Positions 48,773 through 58,219 are shown, counted from the stretch's first letter. The stretch: 64,000 bases of DNA from Streptomyces sp. NRRL F-4489 (GCF_001509485.1 NZ_LLZI01000146.1:1-64000); one strand, 5' to 3'. A program made the numbers and translations. The notes: generated by a model not told the origin, from the sequence alone.

Positions 48773-50266
48773 CTACTCCACCGCCTTCAGCGCGTTGACG
48801 ATGCCGTAGCCGAAGTGGCTGTTGAGCTGGGGGGTGCCGGTGCAGGTGCGGTCGGTGGCGGGGCAGCCGGGGTTGTCGGCCTGCTGCTTGAGGAGCCACT
48901 GGATCTCCTGCGGGCCGGCCTTGGGGTGCGCGCTCTTCAGGAGCGCGGCGACGCCCGCGACGTGAGGGGAGGCCATCGACGTACCGGCGTAGAACGCCCA
49001 GTCGCCACCGGGGATGGTGGAGAGGATGTTGCCGTTCTTGGCGGGGAGGTCGGGCAGCTGCTTGGAGTCGCCGCCCGGCGCGGCCACGTCGATCTGGTTC
49101 AGGCCGTAGTTGGAGTAGCCGGACTTCAGGCGGTGCGAGCCGGTCGCCGCGACCGTCACCGTGCCCGGCAGCTGGGTGGGCACGTCCCAGCAGGTCTTGG
49201 GGCTCAGGGTGCGGGTGACCGGAGTGGAGTCGTTGGGGCTGCCGGTGTCGGTGAGCTTGTCGGCCGCCAGGTCGGCGTTGGCGTTGCCCGCCGCGGCGAC
49301 GTTGACCACGCCCTTGTCCTGCGCGTACTTCGCCGCCCGGCCCACCGCGTCAACGATGGCCGCCTGGTCGGCGTCGTCCTTGCAGTTGAACATCCACGGG
49401 TCCACGTAATAGCTGTTGTTGGTGACCTGGACGCCGTGGTCGGCCGCGAAGACGAACGCGCACACCACGCTCTCCGCGTAGAAGAGGCTGGTCTTCGGCT
49501 CGCTGACCTTGATGGCGGAGACCTTCACGCCCGGGGCCACACCGGCCACCCCGACGCCGTTGCGGGCCGCGGCGATGGTGCCCGCCACGTGGGTGCCGTG
49601 GGCGTCCTCCACCGGGTCGTAGGGGCGCCAGGCGCCGGGGGAGGTGTCGGGGACGCCGCCGACGCAGTTGGCGGACTGGCGGGCCGAGAAGTTCGGCTTG
49701 AGGTCCGGGTGGGTGTCGTCCACGCCGGTGTCGATGACCGCGACGGTCACCTTGCGGCTGCCGGGGTTCACCTTCGCGGCCTGGTCGGCCTTGATGGCGG
49801 GCAGGTCCCACTGGAGCGGCTCCAGCGGCTCCCCGCCCTTGGCCTTGGCGGTCCGCTCCGCCGCGGCGAGCTGGGCCGCGGTGATCCGCTGGGGCTTGCC
49901 GACGTCGTCGGTGCCGGTCTGCTTCAGCGGCGCGGTACGGGTCGCGCCCGCCGACTGCACGCCGGGGGTCGTCCGCAGGGTGGCGGCGAAACGGGGGTTG
50001 GCCGAGTGGGCGACGATCACGCCTATCCGCTCATGGGCGGTGATCACCTTCCCGCCGGCCCGGTCTATCGCCCGCTCGACCGCGCCGACCGTGGCGTGGT
50101 CGGGGACGGTGTTCACGACGTACGACAGCAGCGGGCCGCTGTCCGCCGGCGCGGCGGCGCCGGCCGCGCCCGGGAGGAAGCCCAGGGACGCGGTCAGCGC
50201 CAGCCCGACCGGTACGGCCAGGGCCCGCAGACGTCTCTTCCGGGGATGTGCAAGGGGACGTGCCAT
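48773..50266 (-). CDS. Secreted S8 family serine protease (subtilisin-like)
   Basis: A 497-residue secreted protease from ATG 50266. A signal peptide (about 1-38, ending GAAGAAAP) and a propeptide (about 45-165) precede the catalytic domain. The triad is Asp179 in VAVIDTGVDDTHPDL, His223 in DAHGTHVAGTIAAA and Ser430 in YAGTSMASPHVAG; the oxyanion Asn is in AAAGNANAD. Residues 330-380 include a loop with Cys. It is convergent with the lysoplasmalogenase gene. Substrate unknown; typical of streptomycete extracellular proteolysis. Confidence 0.95.
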   Translation of the reverse strand: MARPLAHPRKRRLRALAVPVGLALTASLGFLPGAAGAAAPADSGPLLSYVVNTVPDHATVGAVERAIDRAGGKVITAHERIGVIVAHSANPRFAATLRTTPGVQSAGATRTAPLKQTGTDDVGKPQRITAAQLAAAERTAKAKGGEPLEPLQWDLPAIKADQAAKVNPGSRKVTVAVIDTGVDDTHPDLKPNFSARQSANCVGGVPDTSPGAWRPYDPVEDAHGTHVAGTIAAARNGVGVAGVAPGVKVSAIKVSEPKTSLFYAESVVCAFVFAADHGVQVTNNSYYVDPWMFNCKDDADQAAIVDAVGRAAKYAQDKGVVNVAAAGNANADLAADKLTDTGSPNDSTPVTRTLSPKTCWDVPTQLPGTVTVAATGSHRLKSGYSNYGLNQIDVAAPGGDSKQLPDLPAKNGNILSTIPGGDWAFYAGTSMASPHVAGVAALLKSAHPKAGPQEIQWLLKQQADNPGCPATDRTCTGTPQLNSHFGYGIVNALKAVE

Positions 50267-50424
50267 GGGAACTCCACCTCATCCGTCGGACCGCCCGTAC
50301 GCGGTGCGCGCCCGGGCGGATACATGACAGGGGAAGCTATCGGCGATCACCGGTGCGCGGCAATGGTGTCCCGGAGTCCCCTGTGGGGGATGGTGAAGTG
50401 ACGGTCCGTCAGGTATCGGTGGTG

Positions 50425-50730
50425 TCAGTCCCTGCGGCCGGCCTCGTCCCGGCTCCCCGCCTCGTCGCGGCGGCGCAGGGTGCCCATGCTCAGGGGCGGC
50501 AGGGGGATGCGCGGGCCGTACCAGCGCCGGGCGTCGGCCCCGGGGCGCGGGCGGGCGGGGGCGGCGGCGACCGGCGCGGGCAGCCGGACGCTGCCGTACG
50601 GGCGCCGGCGCGGGGCGTACGGCGGCGGGTCCTGCTGGGGCGGCGGCGTCATGACCGGCTCAACGAAGCGCCGCGCGCGCGGTGGCGGCCGGTGCGCCCA
50701 TTCCCCCGTTTTCTTCAGGAATTCAACCAT
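50425..50730 (-). CDS. Hypothetical Pro/Arg-rich protein
   Basis: A 101-residue ORF from ATG 50730. It begins MVEFLKKTGEWAHRPPPRA and is otherwise Pro- and Arg-rich with RRWYGPRIPLPPLSMGTLRR near the end. No domain is recognised. The start has GGTGG just upstream. It faces away from the DUF485/symporter genes with an AT-richer gap, which gives some support. Coding is likely but not certain. Confidence 0.55.
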   Translation of the reverse strand: MVEFLKKTGEWAHRPPPRARRFVEPVMTPPPQQDPPPYAPRRRPYGSVRLPAPVAAAPARPRPGADARRWYGPRIPLPPLSMGTLRRRDEAGSRDEAGRRD

Positions 50731-50839
50731 CCACCGTCTGTCGCCCCGCGTCCGGCGCCTCTACGATGCGTGATCCATGTCACTTATCCGGGTCTTATCG
50801 CGGGCCCGGCCACCAGCTCGCCGAGTGTCAGGAGACTTC

Positions 50840-51265
50840 GTGACCACCGCACCGTCCGCCGACCCGGGACCGCACGACCCGCCCGACTACCGCCAGGTGC
50901 AGGCGAGCGCCGAGTTCGCCGAACTCCGGCGCGCGCACCGCTCGTTCGCCTTCCCGCTCACCGCCGCCTTCGTCCTCTGGTACCTGGGCTACGTCCTGCT
51001 GTCCAGTTACGCCGGCGGGTTCATGGCCACCAAGGTGGCGGGCCACCTCAACGTCGCCCTGGTGCTCGGCACCGCCCAGTTCGCCACCACGTTCCTGATC
51101 GCCTGGTGGTACTCCCGGCACGCCGCGACCCGGCTCGACGCCCGCGCCGAGGCCCTCAAGGCCCGGCTGGAGGCCCCGACCGCCGTCCCGCGGGCCGCCG
51201 TCCCGCACCCCGGCACCCCGGAGGAAGGCCCCGAACCGACCGGAGTCCAGGAGGCCGGCGCATGA
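50840..51265 (+). CDS. DUF485 domain membrane protein, partner of the acetate symporter
   Basis: A 141-residue protein from GTG 50840 with AGGAGAC 6 nt upstream. DUF485 motif: FAELRRAHRSFAFPLTAAF, then FVLWYLGYVLLSSYAGGFMA and LNVALVLGTAQFATTFLIAW forming two membrane helices, and WYSRHAATRLDARAEALK. In E. coli and others this small protein (YjcH) is always paired with ActP. The stop overlaps the symporter start as ATGA. It probably modulates or stabilises the symporter. Confidence 0.93.
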   Translation: MTTAPSADPGPHDPPDYRQVQASAEFAELRRAHRSFAFPLTAAFVLWYLGYVLLSSYAGGFMATKVAGHLNVALVLGTAQFATTFLIAWWYSRHAATRLDARAEALKARLEAPTAVPRAAVPHPGTPEEGPEPTGVQEAGA

Positions 51266-52884
51266 ACCTCACCCACCACCTCGCCGCCGGCGCCGCCGGC
51301 GAGCACCGCACCCTGATCATCACCCTCTTCGCGGTCTTCGTCGCCGCCACCCTCGGCATCACCGTCTGGGCCGGCCGGCAGACCAGGGGAGCGGACGACT
51401 TCTACGCCGGCGGACGGCAGTTCAGCGGCTTCCAGAACGGCCTGGCCATCTCCGGCGACTACATGTCCGCCGCGTCCTTCCTCGGCATCGCCGGCGCCAT
51501 CGCCCTCTTCGGCTACGACGGCTTCCTGTACTCCATCGGCTTCCTCGTCGCCTGGCTCGTCGCACTGCTCCTCGTCGCCGAACCGCTGCGCAACTCCGGC
51601 CGCTTCACCATGGGCGACGTGCTCGCCTACCGGATGCGGCAGCGGCCGGTCCGCACCGCCGCCGGCACCTCCACCATCGTCGTCTCGATCTTCTACCTGC
51701 TCGCCCAGATGGCCGGCGCCGGCGCCCTGGTGACCCTCCTCCTGGGCATCACCAGCGAGGCCGGCAAGATCCTCGTCGTCGTCCTCGTCGGCATCGTGAT
51801 GATCCTCTACGTCACCATCGGCGGCATGAAGGGCACCACCTGGGTGCAGATGGTCAAGGCCGTGCTGCTGATCGCCGGCACCCTGCTGATCACCTTCCTG
51901 GTGGCCTGGCGGTTCCACTTCAACCTCTCCGCGCTGCTCGGCGCCGCCGCCGAGAACAGCGGCAAGGGCTCCGCCTTCCTGGAGCCGGGCCTGAAGTACG
52001 GCGCCACCGCCACCTCGAAGATCGACTTCATCTCGCTGGGCCTGGCCCTCGTCCTGGGCACCGCCGGCCTCCCGCACATCCTCATCCGCTTCTACACCGT
52101 CCCCACCGCCAAGGCCGCCCGGACGTCGGTGAACTGGGCGATCGGCATCATCGGCGTCTTCTACCTGATGACCCTCGCCCTCGGCTTCGGCGCCGCGGCC
52201 CTGCTCAAGCCCGGCGTGATCACCCACGACAACAAGGCGGGCAACACCGCGGCCCCCCTGCTCGCCCAGGAGATCGGCGGCGGCGCGGGCTCCACCGGGG
52301 GCGCGGTCCTGCTCGCCGTGATCTCCGCGGTCGCCTTCGCCACCATCCTCGCGGTGGTCGCCGGCCTCACCCTGGCCTCGTCCTCCTCGTTCGCCCACGA
52401 CATCTACGTCAACGTGCTGCGCAAGGGCCGGGCCACCGAGCAGGAGGAGGTCCGCGCGGCCCGCTGGGCGACCGTCGGCATCGGCGCGGCCGCCATCGTC
52501 CTCGGCGTCTTCGCCCGCGGCCTGAACGTCGCCGGTCTGGTGGCGCTCGCCTTCGCCGTCGCCGCCTCCGCCAACCTCCCCACCCTCCTCTACAGCCTCT
52601 TCTGGAAGCGCTTCACCACCGGGGGCGCCCTCTGGTCCATCTACGGCGGGCTGGCCTCCTCGGTCCTCCTCGTCCTCTTCTCGCCGGTCGTCTCCGGCAA
52701 GGAGAGCTCGATGTTCCCCGGCGCCGACTTCGCCGTCTTCCCGCTGGAGAACCCGGGCCTGATCTCCATCCCGCTCGGCTTCCTCCTCGGCTGGCTCGGC
52801 TCGCTGCTCTCCCGCGAGCAGCCCGACGCCGCCAAGTACGCCGAACTGGAGGTGCGCTCCCTGACCGGCACCGGAGCGCACTGA
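51262..52884 (+). CDS. Cation/acetate symporter (SSS family, ActP-like)
   Basis: A 540-residue transporter from ATG 51262 with about thirteen hydrophobic helices. SSS hallmarks are RGADDFYAGGRQFSGFQNGL, AISGDYMSAASFLGIAGAI, GLPHILIRFYTVPTAKAARTS and FAHDIYVNVLRKG. It imports acetate or related monocarboxylates with Na+. It is coupled to the DUF485 gene. Length and motifs are normal. A 156-bp gap then separates it from moaA. Confidence 0.94.
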   Translation: MNLTHHLAAGAAGEHRTLIITLFAVFVAATLGITVWAGRQTRGADDFYAGGRQFSGFQNGLAISGDYMSAASFLGIAGAIALFGYDGFLYSIGFLVAWLVALLLVAEPLRNSGRFTMGDVLAYRMRQRPVRTAAGTSTIVVSIFYLLAQMAGAGALVTLLLGITSEAGKILVVVLVGIVMILYVTIGGMKGTTWVQMVKAVLLIAGTLLITFLVAWRFHFNLSALLGAAAENSGKGSAFLEPGLKYGATATSKIDFISLGLALVLGTAGLPHILIRFYTVPTAKAARTSVNWAIGIIGVFYLMTLALGFGAAALLKPGVITHDNKAGNTAAPLLAQEIGGGAGSTGGAVLLAVISAVAFATILAVVAGLTLASSSSFAHDIYVNVLRKGRATEQEEVRAARWATVGIGAAAIVLGVFARGLNVAGLVALAFAVAASANLPTLLYSLFWKRFTTGGALWSIYGGLASSVLLVLFSPVVSGKESSMFPGADFAVFPLENPGLISIPLGFLLGWLGSLLSREQPDAAKYAELEVRSLTGTGAH

Positions 52885-53040
52885 GCCATCTCTACAGGGC
52901 CGGGGCGGGGTGGCGTCGTAGATCCGTACGAGGCCACCCCGCCCACCTCGTGCTTCTCACGCCTCCTCACTGTCGGACCCATCGCGTAGTCTCGAAGACG
53001 TACTGATCGAGACGATCCACACCTTCGGGGAGGGGGCCCA

Positions 53041-54030
53041 GTGCTCATCGACACCTACGGCCGCGTGGCCACCGACCTGCGGGTCTCACTGACCGACCGG
53101 TGCAATCTGCGGTGCACGTACTGCATGCCCGAAGAGGGCCTGCAGTGGCTCGCCAAGCCCGATCTGCTCACCGACGACGAGATCGTCCGCCTGATCGGCA
53201 TAGCCGTGCGCGACCTCGGCATCGAGGAGGTCCGCTTCACCGGCGGCGAGCCGCTGCTCCGCCCCGGCCTGCCCGGCATCGTCGAGCGCGTCGCCGCGCT
53301 CACCCCCCGCCCCCGGATGTCGCTGACCACCAACGGCATCGGCCTGGAGCGCACCGCCGCCGCCCTGCGCGACGCCGGCCTGGACCGCGTCAACGTCTCC
53401 CTCGACACCCTCCGGCCCGAGGTCTTCCAGGCCCTGACCCGCCGCAAGCGCCACGCCGACGTGCTGCGCGGCCTCGAAGCCGCCCGCGCCGCCGGCCTCA
53501 CCCCCGTCAAGGTCAACACCGTCCTGATGCCGGGGCTCAACGACGACGAGGCCCCCGACCTCCTCGCCTGGGCGGTGGAGAACGACTACGAGCTCCGCTT
53601 CATCGAGCAGATGCCGCTGGACGCCCAGCACGGCTGGAAGCGCGACGGCATGATCACCGCCGGTGACATCCTCGCCTCGCTCCGCACCCGCTTCACCCTC
53701 ACCCCCGAGGGCCAGGACGAGCGCGGCTCCGCCCCCGCCGAGCGCTGGATCGTCGACGGCGGCCCGCACCGCGTCGGCGTGATCGCCTCGGTCACCCGCC
53801 CGTTCTGCGGCGCCTGCGACCGCACCCGGCTCACCGCCGACGGGCAGGTCCGCACCTGCCTGTTCGCCACCGAGGAGACGGATCTGCGCGCCGCGCTGCG
53901 CTCCGGCGCCCCCGACACCGAGATAGCCGGGATCTGGAAGACCGCCATGTGGGGCAAGAAGGCCGGCTCCGGGCTCGACGACCCCGCCTTCCTCCAGCCG
54001 GCCCGCCCGATGTCAGCCATCGGAGGCTGA
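53041..54030 (+). CDS. moaA: GTP 3',8-cyclase MoaA
   Basis: A 329-residue radical-SAM enzyme from GTG 53041 that starts molybdenum cofactor synthesis by rearranging GTP. N-terminal [4Fe-4S] cluster: Cys21, Cys25 and Cys28 in DRCNLRCTYC. VRFTGGEPLLRPGL and SLTTNGIGL follow. The C-terminal cluster is in PFCGACDRTRLTADGQVRTC. The protein ends in the required Gly-Gly (SAIGG). The 3' end overlaps the convergent small gene by 18 bp. No other mo genes are nearby. Confidence 0.97.
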   Translation: MLIDTYGRVATDLRVSLTDRCNLRCTYCMPEEGLQWLAKPDLLTDDEIVRLIGIAVRDLGIEEVRFTGGEPLLRPGLPGIVERVAALTPRPRMSLTTNGIGLERTAAALRDAGLDRVNVSLDTLRPEVFQALTRRKRHADVLRGLEAARAAGLTPVKVNTVLMPGLNDDEAPDLLAWAVENDYELRFIEQMPLDAQHGWKRDGMITAGDILASLRTRFTLTPEGQDERGSAPAERWIVDGGPHRVGVIASVTRPFCGACDRTRLTADGQVRTCLFATEETDLRAALRSGAPDTEIAGIWKTAMWGKKAGSGLDDPAFLQPARPMSAIGG

Positions 54031-54279
54031 CGGCCGCCGCTCCCAGTCCTCCAGCGCCACCACGTCCTTGAGGAAACCGCGCACGGCCAGGAATTGGGAG
54101 AGGTGCTCCCGGTGCGCGTCGCACGCCAGCCAGGTCTTCCGCCGCTCCGGCGTGTGCAGCTTGGGGTTGTTCCAGGCCAGCACCCACACCGCGGCGGTAC
54201 GGCAGCCCTTGGCCGAGCAGATGGGGGCGCTCTCGCCGGTGGCGTTCTCGGAAGCGCGGGAATCGTTCGGGGAGTTCAC
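54013..54279 (-). CDS. Small conserved Cys/His protein of unknown function
   Basis: An 88-residue protein from GTG 54279. The core is CSAKGCRTAAVWVLAWNNPK, then LACDAHREHLSQFLAVRGFL. Two Cys in the CxxxxC pair, one later Cys and His residues suggest zinc binding. Homologues are common in actinobacteria, sometimes with misleading labels. Function unknown. It is convergent with moaA. Confidence 0.8.
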   Translation of the reverse strand: MNSPNDSRASENATGESAPICSAKGCRTAAVWVLAWNNPKLHTPERRKTWLACDAHREHLSQFLAVRGFLKDVVALEDWERRPSASDG

Positions 54280-54499
54280 GCCTCAACCCTACGTCCCGCG
54301 GATCATCACCCGGCTCGCGCGGACATGGCGACGCCGGGCAGCCACGGGGGGAGCCGCCCGGCGTCGGTCCGTCGCTCCGACGGGGGATGCGGAGCGCGTA
54401 CGCAGTATGTCATGGGGGATGGTGTGCGGTGCACCGGAACCGCGGGATTGATCTGAGCTTTTCTTGAGCTTTGCTGAGCGACCGCCCGCGCCGGACGCC

Positions 54500-54859
54500 T
54501 CAGCCGCCGTCCCCGGAAGTCTCCGACGCCTTCGCCGCCGGCCGTTCCGGAACGGATTCCGGTGCGCCCGAGGTCAGCATGGGCCGCACGGGCTTGATGA
54601 ACGTCGACGGCAGCGAAGGGGCGTTCTCCCGGCCCGCGTTGGCGATCACCACCGCGATGTACGGCAGCCCGATCCCGAGCACGAGCGTTGCGATGGCAAC
54701 GGGCCGCTCGATGTTCCACAGCACGGCCGTGAGCACCACGGCCACGCTCCGCACCGCCATCGAGATCACATACCGCCGCTGGCGCCCCCGCACGTCCTCG
54801 GTGAGCCCCTGCCGCGCTCCCGTGATCCGGAAGGTCTCGGCCTCACTGTGCTTCCGCAT
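54500..54859 (-). CDS. DUF3099 domain membrane protein
   Basis: A 119-residue protein from ATG 54859; the frame is open to 54895. The DUF3099 pattern is EAETFRITGARQGLTEDVRG, then RQRRYVISMAVRSVAVVLTA, followed by two membrane helices (about 33-50 and 55-75, ATLVLGIGLPYIAVVIANAG). The tail is hydrophilic and Pro/Ser/Glu-rich. Family function unknown. A 217-bp gap upstream, to tyrS, holds nothing I recognise. Confidence 0.88.
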   Translation of the reverse strand: MRKHSEAETFRITGARQGLTEDVRGRQRRYVISMAVRSVAVVLTAVLWNIERPVAIATLVLGIGLPYIAVVIANAGRENAPSLPSTFIKPVRPMLTSGAPESVPERPAAKASETSGDGG

Positions 54860-55076
54860 CCCGTTCCACCACCCGCTCCCTAGCGCCGGACTCACCCCGC
54901 AATCCGGTCCCCTTCCACGGTACGCCGCCTCCGACCGGCCGACGAGACCGGGTCATGTCACTGGCGTAGGCAAGGCCCCGCCGGGCGCCGTAGTCGTAGC
55001 CGTTGCAAAGCGTGCGGGGCGGGGCGGCCAACGCAGCCGACTGCCCCGCCCCGCACCTGCGCCCGAGGGCGATGCG

Positions 55077-56480
55077 CTACCGCCCGGTGATCTGGGCGAG
55101 CTTGCGGCCCGCCTTGAGGTACGCCGCGCCCCCGTCCGCCGGGAGCCGCTCCGCCAGGACCTCCGCCAGCGGGCGGATCGCGTCGGACTCGGCGAGCACC
55201 ACCGCGGACTGGCCGGACGCGCCCTCGACGACCAGCCGCAGCGCGTTCTGCTTCGCCAGCCGCCGGGCCGCGGAGGCGCTGGGCGTGAACTCCAGGACCG
55301 ACGTCAGCACCGCGGCCACCGTCAGCTCCCCGTGCTCGCCGGCGTCCACCACCGGCAGCGACGCCACGTCCGCGAACGACTTCTTGGAGAACTGCGCCAC
55401 GAAGCCGGCCCGCGCGGCCATCGCCGCGTCCAGCCCGTACAGCGCCGCCACGACCTCGCCCGCGAGGATCTTCTTGAGGTCCATCGGGTGCAGCGAGCGG
55501 TCCGCGACCCGGCCCAGGACGAGGGCGATCTCCGCGTCGGTCCACTCCGTCCACGCCTTGAGGTACGGCTCCATCAGCCGGTCCGGGACCGACATGATCT
55601 TGCCGAAGACGTCGTCGGCGGGCGCGCTCAGACCGACGTAATTCCCCTTGGACTTCGACATCTTGGCGCCCGTGCCGTCCGTGCCCTCGATGAGCGGCAT
55701 GGTCACCACCAGCTGCGGCCGCTGCCCGCGCAGCTCCATCAGCTTGCGGCCCATCTGGAGGTTGAGCAGCTGATCGGCGCCGCCCAGCTCGACGTCGCAG
55801 GCCAGCGCCACCGAGTCCAGGCCCTGGGCGATCGGGTACAGCAGCTCCGTCATCGTCAGGCCCGCACCGGCCGCGAGGCGGTTGCGGAAGTCCTCGCGCT
55901 GGAGCAGCTGGGAGACCGGCACCTGGGCGAGCAGCGACAGCAGCTCGGGGAAGGTGTACGGCGCCAGCCACTCGCTGTTCTGCCGGAAGCTGACCTTCTC
56001 GAAGTCGAAGAACGGGCGCACCTGTTCGCGGTACGAGGCGAGGTTGTGCGCGATGTCCTCGTCGGTCAGCGGCGGGCGCTCGGCCGTCCGGCCCGACGGG
56101 TCGCCGATCTTGGCGGTGAAGTCGCCGATGATCAGCGTGACGTCGTGGCCGAGGCGCTGGAAGCGGCTGAGGATGATCAGTGGCACCGCGTGGCCGAGGT
56201 GGACATCGGTCGCCGTCGGGTCGATGCCCAGCTTGACGTGCAGGCCCTGGCCGGCCGCCTGCCGCTCCTCGATGCGCTCGGCCAGCTTCTCGACGCCCGG
56301 CAGCACCTCGACCGTACGGGACGCGATCAGCTCGGCCTGCTCCTTGGCCGGCAGGTCCGTCAGGTCGAGATAGCGCCGCGCACCGGTCTCCTGGAGCAGC
56401 TCCCGGACCGTGGCGTCCGAGGAGAGGTCGGCGGAGAGCAGCGTGCTGGCGCGGGCGACGGATTCGCCGAGGCGTGTCAT
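55077..56480 (-). CDS. tyrS: Tyrosine-tRNA ligase
   Basis: A 467-residue class I aminoacyl-tRNA synthetase from ATG 56480 with AGGAACG upstream. It has the HIGH-like signature HLGH in TDVHLGHAVPLIILSRFQRL, the tyrosine site LLQREDFRNRL and GGADQLLNLQMGRKLM, and KMSKS in GAKMSKSKGNYVG. The C-terminal 60 residues form an S4-like RNA-binding domain (SAARRLAKQNALRLV, AYLKAGRKLAQI). The sequence is of the TyrZ-like type. Full length; divergent from fabG. Confidence 0.97.
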   Translation of the reverse strand: MTRLGESVARASTLLSADLSSDATVRELLQETGARRYLDLTDLPAKEQAELIASRTVEVLPGVEKLAERIEERQAAGQGLHVKLGIDPTATDVHLGHAVPLIILSRFQRLGHDVTLIIGDFTAKIGDPSGRTAERPPLTDEDIAHNLASYREQVRPFFDFEKVSFRQNSEWLAPYTFPELLSLLAQVPVSQLLQREDFRNRLAAGAGLTMTELLYPIAQGLDSVALACDVELGGADQLLNLQMGRKLMELRGQRPQLVVTMPLIEGTDGTGAKMSKSKGNYVGLSAPADDVFGKIMSVPDRLMEPYLKAWTEWTDAEIALVLGRVADRSLHPMDLKKILAGEVVAALYGLDAAMAARAGFVAQFSKKSFADVASLPVVDAGEHGELTVAAVLTSVLEFTPSASAARRLAKQNALRLVVEGASGQSAVVLAESDAIRPLAEVLAERLPADGGAAYLKAGRKLAQITGR

Positions 56481-56635
56481 GGCGTTCCTGATCGATCGTG
56501 GTTCCCGAACGGGAGGACAGGGCGACAGTCTATTAGGCCGGTCACGGCCGCTCGCCCGGATATCTGTGGGGACCCGACAGCGACCGGGGCGCGCCCCTGT
56601 GCGGGCTCGATTCCCCGTACGGGCCCCCCGACCGC

Positions 56636-56651
56636 TAGTTTCGTACCGAAC
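56636..56651 (+). promoter_or_regulatory. Promoter element and imperfect palindrome upstream of fabG
   Basis: TAGTTT (56636-56641) fits a -10 box and overlaps GTTTCGTACCGAAC (56638-56651), a 14-bp imperfect palindrome (GTT..GTAC..AAC). A regulator of fatty-acid synthesis could bind here. Transcription would begin near 56648, about 37 nt before the fabG start. Confidence 0.4.
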
Positions 56652-56684
56652 ACAAGACGGACAGGACACGGAAAGGGTGATCTC

Positions 56685-57389
56685 TTGAGCCGCTCGGTTC
56701 TGGTCACCGGAGGCAACCGCGGCATCGGCCTCGCCATTGCCCGCGCCTTCGCCGAGGCAGGCGACAAGGTCGCCATCACCTACCGCTCGGGCGAGCCCCC
56801 GGCGGGCTTTTTGGCCGTGAAGTGCGACATCACGGACCCCGAGCAGGTCGAGCAGGCGTACAAGGAGATCGAGGAGAAGCAGGGCGCGGTCGAGGTGCTG
56901 GTGGCCAACGCCGGCATCACCCGCGACCAGCTGCTGATGCGGATGTCGGAGGAGGACTTCAGCGCCGTCCTCGACACCAACCTGACCGGCACGTTCCGGG
57001 TGGTCAAGCGCGCCAACCGGGCGATGCTGCGGGCCCGCAAGGGCCGGATCGTCCTGATCTCGTCGGTGGTCGGCCTCATGGGCGCCGCGGGCCAGGCGAA
57101 CTACGCCGCCTCCAAGGCCGCCCTGGTCGGCTTCGCCCGTTCGCTCGCCCGCGAGCTGGGCAGCCGCAACATCACCGTCAACGTCGTCGCCCCCGGCTTC
57201 GTCGACACCGACATGACCCGCGTGCTCAGCGACGAGCAGCGGGAAGGCATCGTGAAGCAGGTGCCGCTGGCGCGTTACGCGCAGCCCGAGGAAGTCGCCG
57301 CCTCGGTCCGCTTCCTGGCCTCCGACGAGGCCGCGTACATCACCGGAGCCGTCATTCCCGTCGACGGCGGATTGGGCATGGGTCACTGA
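56685..57389 (+). CDS. fabG: 3-oxoacyl-ACP reductase FabG
   Basis: A 234-residue SDR that reduces 3-oxoacyl-ACP in fatty-acid elongation. It starts at TTG 56685 (GAAAGGG about 8 nt upstream). NADP motif VTGGNRGIGLAIARAF, NAG in LVANAGITRDQLLMRM, the catalytic Ser in VLISSVVGLMG, and YAASK in GQANYAASKAALVGFARSLA. The end ITGAVIPVDGGLGMGH is typical. It lies 5 bp from fabI, so the two form the pair known as fabG-inhA in mycobacteria. Full length. Confidence 0.97.
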   Translation: MSRSVLVTGGNRGIGLAIARAFAEAGDKVAITYRSGEPPAGFLAVKCDITDPEQVEQAYKEIEEKQGAVEVLVANAGITRDQLLMRMSEEDFSAVLDTNLTGTFRVVKRANRAMLRARKGRIVLISSVVGLMGAAGQANYAASKAALVGFARSLARELGSRNITVNVVAPGFVDTDMTRVLSDEQREGIVKQVPLARYAQPEEVAASVRFLASDEAAYITGAVIPVDGGLGMGH

Positions 57390-57394
57390 ACAGC

Positions 57395-58165
57395 ATGAGT
57401 GGAATCCTCGCCGGCAAGCGCATCCTGATCACGGGTGTGCTGATGGAGTCCTCGATCGCCTTCCACGCGGCCAAGGTCGCGCAGGAGCAGGGCGCCGAGG
57501 TCATCCTGACCGCGTACCCGCGGCCCACCCTGACCGAGCGCATCGCCAAGAAGCTGCCGAAGCCCGCCAAGGTCATCGAGCTGGACGTGACCGACCAGGA
57601 GCACCTGGACCGCCTGGAGGGCCTGGTACGCGAGGAGCTCGGCGGGCTGGACGGCATCGTCCACTCCATCGGCTTCGCCCCGCAGGACGCCCTGGGCGGC
57701 AACTTCCTCAACACGCCCTTCGAGTCGGTCGCCACGGCCATGCACGTCTCGGCGTTCTCGCTGAAGTCGCTGACCATGGCCTGCCTGCCGCTGATGCCGG
57801 AGGAGGGCGGCGCGGTGGTCGGCCTGACCTTCGACGCGCAGTTCGCCTGGCCGCAGTACGACTGGATGGGCCCGGCCAAGGCCGCCCTGGAGGCCACCAG
57901 CCGCTATCTGGCGCGCGACCTCGGCAAGCGGAACGTCCGCTGCAACCTCGTCTCGGCGGGCCCGATCGGCTCGATGGCCGCCAAGTCCATCCCGGGCTTC
58001 TCGGACCTGGCCGAGGTGTGGAACACCCGCTCCCCGCTGGAGTGGGACATGGCCGACCCCGAGCCCGCGGGCCGCGGTGTCGTCGCCCTGCTGTCGGACT
58101 TCTTCCCGAAGACCACCGGGGAGATCGTGCACGTCGACGGCGGCGTGCACATGATGGGCGCCTGA
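57395..58165 (+). CDS. fabI: Enoyl-ACP reductase FabI (InhA type)
   Basis: A 256-residue NADH-dependent enoyl reductase from ATG 57395. The atypical SDR motif LITGVLMESSIAFHAAKVAQ, VHSIGFAPQDALGGNF, and the active-site Tyr-X6-Lys in QYDWMGPAKAALEATSRYLA are the InhA pattern. GEIVHVDGGVHMMGA ends the protein. It reduces the double bond in the last step of each fatty-acid cycle and is the target of isoniazid/triclosan-type inhibitors in relatives. Translation is probably coupled to fabG, as the ribosome site is weak. Confidence 0.97.
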   Translation: MSGILAGKRILITGVLMESSIAFHAAKVAQEQGAEVILTAYPRPTLTERIAKKLPKPAKVIELDVTDQEHLDRLEGLVREELGGLDGIVHSIGFAPQDALGGNFLNTPFESVATAMHVSAFSLKSLTMACLPLMPEEGGAVVGLTFDAQFAWPQYDWMGPAKAALEATSRYLARDLGKRNVRCNLVSAGPIGSMAAKSIPGFSDLAEVWNTRSPLEWDMADPEPAGRGVVALLSDFFPKTTGEIVHVDGGVHMMGA

Positions 58166-58182
58166 CGCCTGCCGCGCTCTCC

Positions 58183-58219
58183 GTACCGCCCGTCCCGGTC
58201 CGCCCGGGGCGGGCGGTAC
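58183..58219. terminator. Hairpin between fabI and the GntR gene
   Basis: A 14-bp stem (arms 58183-58196 and 58206-58219) with one G-U pair and a 9-nt loop, between convergent stops. No U-tract. Confidence 0.65.

Noticed and set aside
54860..55076. Possible tRNA or small RNA in the gap before tyrS
   Set aside because: No cloverleaf, anticodon arm or CCA-type end can be drawn; only GC-rich sequence is seen.
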